Shown here one piece after another: positions 58,045 to 64,000 of a stretch of DNA of 64,000 bases (position 1 is the stretch's first letter; each line of letters starts with the position of its first letter). The notes beneath the pieces were generated by a model, which was not told the origin of the DNA, searched no databases, and saw nothing but the letters and a program-made list of their open reading frames with translations. The stretch lies in the NCBI GenBank assembly GCA_007922305.1, contig ML677386.1, forward strand, positions 13,807,830 to 13,871,829, given 5' to 3'. The DNA is from Dermatemys mawii. Taxonomy: Eukaryota > Chordata > Testudines > Dermatemydidae. The position numbers were made by a program, and so were the translations under genes.

Positions 58045-59296
58045 TGATGTTACTGTGATTATGTGAGTGAAGGACTATGGACATGTACTTGGCCCTTGTT
58101 ATGATGGAGGGACTCGCCATCATCTAGGTAGCACTCACTGGGCAAGGGCCATGCGTTTCAGAACACTGAGATCGAGAGAGGTGGTGGACAAGTATCTATA
58201 CCTTTTGGTGAGGGCTGTGTCTGAGGGCCTCCCAGGCCTATTGCACCCTGCCTCTCTCCACTGTGGAATGTCAGAATTGAATTTTGCTTCCATTAGGAGC
58301 CTGGTTTCAGGCTGCTGAGCTGAAAATTGCTTTGGGCTCACTGGTGCACCTGCACTAAGGCTCCCCTACTGTATGCTGAAATCACTTAAGAGCTGAAATC
58401 ACCTAAGAGCTAAAGAAATCACTGAGCACTGTCTTAAGTAGGGGGGCCTGAAAAAAGTGCAGCGTGGCTGGTGCAGCAGAGCAGTCTGTGTGTCGGCTAG
58501 CAGGACGGCTAGCGGAGTTGTTGGTGCTGTGGGCAGAGTGACTGGTGCAGCAGAGCTGTCTGTCGACTAGCGGAGGCGTTGGTGCTGCGGGCAGAGTGAC
58601 CGGTGCGGCACAGCTGTCTGTCGACTAGTGGAGGCGTTGGTGCTGCGGGCAGAGTGACCGGCGCGGCACAGCTGTCTGTGTGTCGGCTAGCAGAGCAGCT
58701 AGCGGATCAATGGGCAGAGCGGTTCGTGGGACAGCCAGCGGAGTGGAGCAGAGCCGATTGCGGTGAGAGCTGCAGCGGAACCTCACGGAGAGGCGGCGCA
58801 GTTGGCCTCGGACCACGTAAGGTGCCCCGTGCCCTACCCTCCAATTCCACCCAGGCTGGAGGTAAGACTCTGCCAATTGACTTTTGAACTCTGCACTGAC
58901 CAAGAACAGAGACTCTTGGGCTGTTGGACTTTTGGGACTATTGAGTGACTTTTGGGGTTGTGGAACTCAAGAGCCAAAGGGAAGGCCACGGCCTAGTTGC
59001 TGGGAGGGGGGCTTCTGGTTCATGGTTTGGTTTATTAACCTTGTTTGTGGTGTTTCCCCAATATAATGCCACATTGTTTCTCCCTGTTATTAAAAGGCTT
59101 TGGTACACTCAGACTCTGTGCTTGCGAGAGGGGAAGTATTGTCTCTTACAGACGCCCAGAGGGGTGGTATATGGTTGTCCCAGGTCACTGGGTGGGGGCT
59201 CGAGCTGGTTTTTGTATTGTGCTATTGGAATGGAACCCCTGGATATTGAACCCGGCCCTTGTTGCTGCCAACTCTGATGGGCAGAAGGGTTACACA
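58045..59296 (+). mobile_element. Endogenous-retrovirus-type solo LTR
   Basis: About 1.25 kb from TGATGTTACTGTGATTATG to GGGTTACACA. It has an internal GC-rich 58-bp minisatellite. The signal-like ATTAAAAGGCTTTG is near 59089, and a GT-rich stretch with ACTCAGACTCTGTGCTTGCG follows, as in R-U5 regions. Order and words match an LTR I recall from turtles. No retroviral genes are present, and no clear target duplication was found. Open frames within it are incidental. Confidence 0.6.
58480..58700 (+). repeat. 58-bp minisatellite within the LTR
   Basis: The unit starting GTGACYGGTGC recurs at 58538, 58596 and 58654, exactly 58 bases apart. It contains CAGCTGTCTGTCGACTAG and GTTGGTGCTGCGGGCAGA. 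A diverged unit precedes it. Confidence 0.92.
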
Positions 59297-62200
59297 CCAA
59301 AGATGAATTTGGCCCTGTTTTTGTTTAAGCTTAAATTATTACTGTGAATGCTGGTTAGCTGGTTGCCAATTCTATGACACCTCATTGGAATTGCTTTTGT
59401 ATCCCTATGTCCTCTAGTTCTACTGTGAGATTTGCTGTTGTGTTTTAAGGCATTATGACTAGGTATCATGGTGATAGCAATCCACTACATCTCACACACG
59501 ACACTATAGTTTTATAAAATCAATTGAATAATTCATCTTAAATTATGTTTAAAAATTAAAGTTAATCAACTTCTATATCTTGAAATGGGGCAGGAGGAGA
59601 GAAGCATTTTATTAATCTTTAATAAAGTAGTTTTAGATGGGTGGCTTCCTTGAGATGGATGCCAGTTTTTGCCCACTTTGAGCCCTGCTGGTCTGCCTCT
59701 TTAAAATGTGCCATGAAGCGGGGGGGTGGGGGGTGGAAGAGGAAATGTTCTGGTATGTGGTGCTGGATTAAGGTAGAGGTGCTATGGGCTTGTGCACAGA
59801 CTCCTGGATGTCATTACATAAGAATCTCAGCTTTTGTTTTTTTAAAAAATCAGTTTCTAGCCCTTGTGGTTGTGAAGAAAAGATTGAAAATGTAACCTGA
59901 GTACTGGGCGGGCTGGCTGCCTGAGTCCACAGCCAGCCTGAAGCAAAACTTGGAGAGGTGTGAATTGCCCTATTCATCTCCCCAGGGTTTTAGCTACAAA
60001 CTCAATTCCTTTGGGAGATGCTACTAACATCACCCCAGCAGAAGTCTATCTGGGTATATCTGTATTTCAGGCTTACTGAACATTGTTACATGGGGGGTTG
60101 CTCCAACCTCAGCCATCCACACACAACCCTTAAACATGTGCTTGTGTAGATGTTGAACCTGTGCTGCTTTGGGCCTACATGCTGATATGTTCATCATTTT
60201 TGTATGTGTTGCACTTTAAGCAGTGCTCCTATCTACTCTCTGTGCAGTGAGGAAGCAGGTTGTGTGGCACAAAAGTGCAGCAGCCCTGGCTCACCCACCG
60301 AAATAGGTCCCGTCCTGTCCCCCTGCCCCAGCTGCTGGTGTACATAGTCTGGGTACCCTTGCTACAGCCATGGCCTAGAATTGTGGTGTGTCTAGGACAC
60401 TGTGTTGCTTTAATCCAGCCTTCCTGATGCTGCTTTACATTCTAGGATGTATGCAATTGTGTAACTGCCAATAATCTGAGCTTTCTCCTTCCTTTCAATC
60501 TCTCAAAGCTGAAGCTAAAATCACCCAATCACCCCAGAAAACTATTGCATCACTGGACTGCATGGGGTAAAACAGACAAGTGGTTGAAAATTTTACAACT
60601 TGATGTACATAGGAGGAGCAGGAATTTTTGTCAGATGGTTGGATCCAGATATCTCTTACCTTGAATAGACCAAGGACATAGCGAAAAGTCACCTGAATAT
60701 GAGAGAGTCTTTGAAATTTCAGGAGAGTGGAACAAATTTTACTTTTGTGTCACTGACGGCAGAACTGGGGTCCCATTTAACTTTTCAAATCTTTATATCC
60801 ACTAAAATCAACGAGTCAAAATCTGCCCTGATATACAATCCTATCCTACTTTACTGAAGTCATGAAGTTGCAATGACATGTAAATCAGAATTTAGTTCAG
60901 TCAAGATTGCTCTTTAATATGGAACAGTGTTTTCCCAAGACAACCATGGATACTTATTTTATGCCACTATCCATCGGAAATAACGTTATTTATAACACAC
61001 TTAAAAAATTCTAAAAGTTCTTTTAACAAGTATTTTAAACATTAATTTTTTTCAAGGAACTTATGTAGTTTTTCTTTTTAAAATGATCCATTAATGAAGA
61101 CAATAGCACGAGCTCTTTACAGTGTATTTTGTTAATCTCATAATGTCAGGGGCTATTACCATTTATTCAAGTTATTCCATGTTCACGTGATTGAAAATGG
61201 TGCCTAAAGCAAACAACCCAGACACACAGCCTTTTGAAAAAAATTGTCTGTATGGATGTGTCACTATTGTGCAATGCAAATGCAGGTACAGCACAATCCA
61301 TCTTGGGAAGGAGGAAAAATTGGCAAAAATTAAGGTAAGAACTTTCTGTTAAATATTTTTTGGTAGTTGCATTACCATTTTTAAAAGGTATTGTTTTGGG
61401 GACTGTCTGATGGGTTGTTGGAAGAGATAATATACTGCTAAATGGGAAGTATGGATACAAGGTTAACCAGCTCACATTTCACTGGCAGTAGCTGGAGATC
61501 CTCACACAATGATACTGTGAGCTGCATGGAAGGAAAGGGTTGCACTTGGGGTGTTGTGTCCAGCTATCCCCAGACAGCAGTTTTCAATGGCCTTACATTC
61601 TTCTGGATGCTTTCCATTATCTTGGTAGAAGGAAAGCCATTCAGCAACCAACTGTGCATGGGGGTGGGCAGGGAATTCATAACAGAATGGAGAATGAAAG
61701 GGGTAAATTAAACCATACATACTTTTAAACGAGCCTTGTTTTATATGATCGAGAGAGGCAAAATTCCACTTAGGCTATTCCCTTGATAGCATCAGAAAGA
61801 GCAAAGAAGAATCCACACGCAAATGAATAGGAACAGCAAAAGCAGCAGTACACACAAGGATCCCCTGCATTTTCAGACTCGTTAATGTGTAGCTAAATGG
61901 CGGAGACTCTCTCAATAAGTAGATTAAACCCCAATTAAAGAAACAAAGCAGCAGTTTCAAAATACTTGTATATTTACATACAGGGATTATTTTTACCGCC
62001 ATCTTGCTCTAAAGTCTCCCTGAAATCTTCTATTGTACTAAATTAAAATCCACGTTATGTAGAAGATTTAATGAATGATTTGGAATGGTAATAGTATTAA
62101 CCCAAAGCATTATAAAAATGGTATACTCTGGAAAGACATAAATTGGATAGTCCAAAATCCGCTCAATTTTCCACACACACAAAATCTGTTCTAAGAAAAA

Positions 62201-62795
62201 CTTGATAGTTTTGCACTTATTATTCAGAAAAAGACTTAGATTCTGCCTACCCTTAAAAAAACCCCTTGTCTACTTAAAGCTGTGGCCAAACCATAATATA
62301 TTAAGGTTTTATTCTTGTCTGTATGGACAGATGAAATTAGTTATAACCAGTTAGAGAACTATGTGTTAGGTTAGAGCCCAGCAACTTCCTCCCAGGGGAT
62401 AACTCTGTAGGCCCCTTCTCTTCACAGAGAGGAACTGGCAGCTGGAGTAGTTGTGGGGCAAGGGAAGGACAACTTAAAATCCTGTGAGGTCAGCAGAGCT
62501 CTTTAATTGCAAAATCTGAGCATGGGGGAAGAGAGACAGCTGAGTAGGCATTGAAATGAACCTGGAAAGGCAATAGAAATTGTAAATAAAAATCAAAAGC
62601 TGATAATAAGTTACTACAGGAAGGGTTAGCAACCACATTAAGCAAAACTTTTGGGAGCCTGGCAGGGTGAAAGCTAGGCATGTTGTCCATATGTTTCAGG
62701 CAGTGGAATAAAGTGGAAGAGCATAGTTACATCTGAGAAGTGAAAATTTTGATACAACATTTATATGTTGTCTGTTTATTACTGTTTGTCTGAAC
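59297..62795. other. Non-coding DNA
   Basis: No gene seen. A G-run is at 59720-59733. A palindromic remnant is near 60815-60905. Confidence 0.45.
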
Positions 62796-62799
62796 TATA

Positions 62800-62876
62800 A
62801 ACTCTTCAAGGCAAGAAATGTCTTCTAATATATATTTGTACAGTGCCTGACATAATGGGTCTTAACTCTGATTGGA
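62800..62876 (+). repeat. Old interspersed repeat tail
   Basis: AACTCTTCAAGGCAAGAAATGTCTT, then TTTGTACAGTGCCTGACATAATGG. This is a common amniote repeat tail in my recollection. Confidence 0.5.
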
Positions 62877-63145
62877 TATGTTTATGCTGCAGCTGGGAAC
62901 AAACCTCCCAGCTCAGGTAGACAGATTCACACGAGCTAGCATGCTAAAAATAGCTGCGTGGACAGTGCTGCACTGGTGGAGACTTGAGGTCAAGCCTAGT
63001 GGGCTGGGTGGGCTTGAGCTCGGGGGGGCTAGCCCGAGTCTCCATGGGAGTAGCAGCATCCACACTAGCTTTGCCTCTGATACCATGGGTCTGCCTGCAC
63101 AGGCTGGGAGACTCGTTCTCAGGTGCAGGGTAGACATCATACCCA
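62877..63145. mobile_element. Non-autonomous DNA element (GC-rich MITE)
   Basis: Runs from TATGTTTATGCTGCAGCTGG to CAGGGTAGACATCATACC. It has internal CACGAGCTAGCATGCTAAAA and mirrored GGGGGGCTAGCCCG. Matches a turtle element with TATGTCTACACTGC-type ends as I recall. Decayed and without coding capacity. Confidence 0.55.
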
Positions 63146-63149
63146 CTGG

Positions 63150-63240
63150 GGCCTATAGAGATGTTCGAAAGCACTTAAATTGTTTAGTCCCATTTACTTT
63201 CTTTGGGACTTAACTCCCTTAGGAGTCTAGGTACTTTGAA
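63150..63240. repeat. Old palindromic interspersed repeat
   Basis: CTTAACTCCCTTAGGAGTCTAGGTACTTTGAAAATG; it belongs with the recurring palindromic class. Confidence 0.45.
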
Positions 63241-64000
63241 AATGTTGCCCAAGTACAACATTATTAATGATCACTGTAATTGCTCTTCAAAAATACAAAT
63301 TTTGATGTTTCACTATTACGCATGCCCACGGCATAGCTCTTTATTGCCTTGTGTAATCATTTTATGCAAACATTTGTGTGAAGTAGATGTAAGACATTAC
63401 CATGAGTGGAGAATTCTGATCTGAGGGTGATTTACACATATTTTGCATAATTGTTAATGACAATGATTCCGTTACAAAACAGTGGCAAATTGGGTCCCCT
63501 CTTTCTACATCTGTCTTCTAGCCTATGTGCACACTTTTTGAACCAATACACTTAATATTGATTTAGTTCAACAGGAACAAGCCAAGAGAGCAAGAGAGAG
63601 AGAAGAAAAAACAGGAGTCCTTGCCCCCAGGAATCTACAACACAAAGACAGATAAGATGAAACTCACAGGGAGATTCGAAGAATATTAACTTGCTGTTTT
63701 TGCTTTTGCTTTTGCTCCACACTCTACCTCCCTCCTTCTCCTATAAAGTAAGGGTGGAAAGAAGTGTTTGCTGTATCTTATGTTTTATAAGAATTTTCTC
63801 ATAATTACAGCAGTCACTGCTGGTAAAGTGCAGCATTAATGGAAAAGCTTTTTGTAGTTTCAAAGTTGAAACTCATGCAGGAACAAAAAGAGAACCACAT
63901 CTTGAAGTGTAATTTATAAATCTTTAAATGGTTGCCACAAAATTTCATAAAGGACAAATTATCCTTTCCCTCAATCACTCATACATCTCTAGAACAATAA
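63241..64000. other. Non-coding DNA to window end
   Basis: AT-rich with no gene or repeat recognised. A purine-rich tract is at 63580-63610, and (TTTTGC)n is at 63696-63714. Confidence 0.45.

Noticed and set aside
58603..58903. Long frames in several phases
   Set aside because: They are by-products of the GC-rich 58-bp minisatellite within the LTR.
1..64000. CRISPR arrays, operons, phage or plasmid features
   Set aside because: The sequence is clearly vertebrate nuclear DNA. No regularly spaced direct repeats of CRISPR type or prokaryotic gene organisation are present.
1..64000. tRNA, rRNA or other structural RNA genes
   Set aside because: I found no complete box A/box B with cloverleaf or rRNA-like stretch. 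A tRNAscan or Infernal run would be needed to exclude decayed copies.

Overview
This is a stretch of amniote nuclear genome, most likely from a turtle. The window has one intact protein-coding gene, the single coding exon of the muscarinic acetylcholine receptor M3 gene (CHRM3, 17515-19323, plus strand). It is open for 602 codons and carries every receptor landmark I looked for. The turtle assignment is an inference from the repeat mix: CR1 LINEs, CORE-SINE/MIR, Harbinger elements with a Myb/SANT-like partner gene, hAT-type and other foldback elements, and several LTR types that I recall as common in turtles. I could not run a database search.

Layout. Bases 1-1500 are the right-hand part of a Harbinger-type DNA transposon. 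It carries a broken Myb/SANT-like gene on the minus strand and, tail-to-tail with it, an open two-exon reading frame of unknown function. Bases 1504-17495 are non-coding and read as the intron upstream of the CHRM3 coding exon. They hold AT-rich inverted-repeat elements, a hAT-type element, an LTR-like element sitting inside a TA microsatellite, a 307-bp hairpin-rich TA-flanked element, a complete solo LTR with perfect 5-bp target duplications, and a GT-rich minisatellite flanked by diverged direct repeats. The CHRM3 exon follows a good splice acceptor. Its 5' untranslated part contains a short upstream ORF that overlaps the receptor start codon. The 3' untranslated region runs to at least about 21 kb by inference.

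From 21 to 64 kb I see no intact gene. This part holds two 5'-truncated CR1 copies in the same orientation (33.5-34.75 kb and 53.5-54.5 kb), an older CR1 remnant, MIR copies, three further LTR-like elements (one with a 58-bp minisatellite inside it), opposed fragments of one hAT-like family, a striking 175-bp foldback, and many short palindromic repeats built around a CATTGACTTCARTGG-like core. The region 48.7-51.1 kb has a local 77-bp direct duplication and a 30-bp perfect inverted repeat. These link it to a decayed acidic coding-like segment that I cannot name.

There is no operon-like cooperation to describe. CHRM3 is the only functional gene visible, and everything else is repeat-derived or anonymous non-coding DNA. 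Repeat family names are from memory of consensus sequences and should be confirmed with RepeatMasker.
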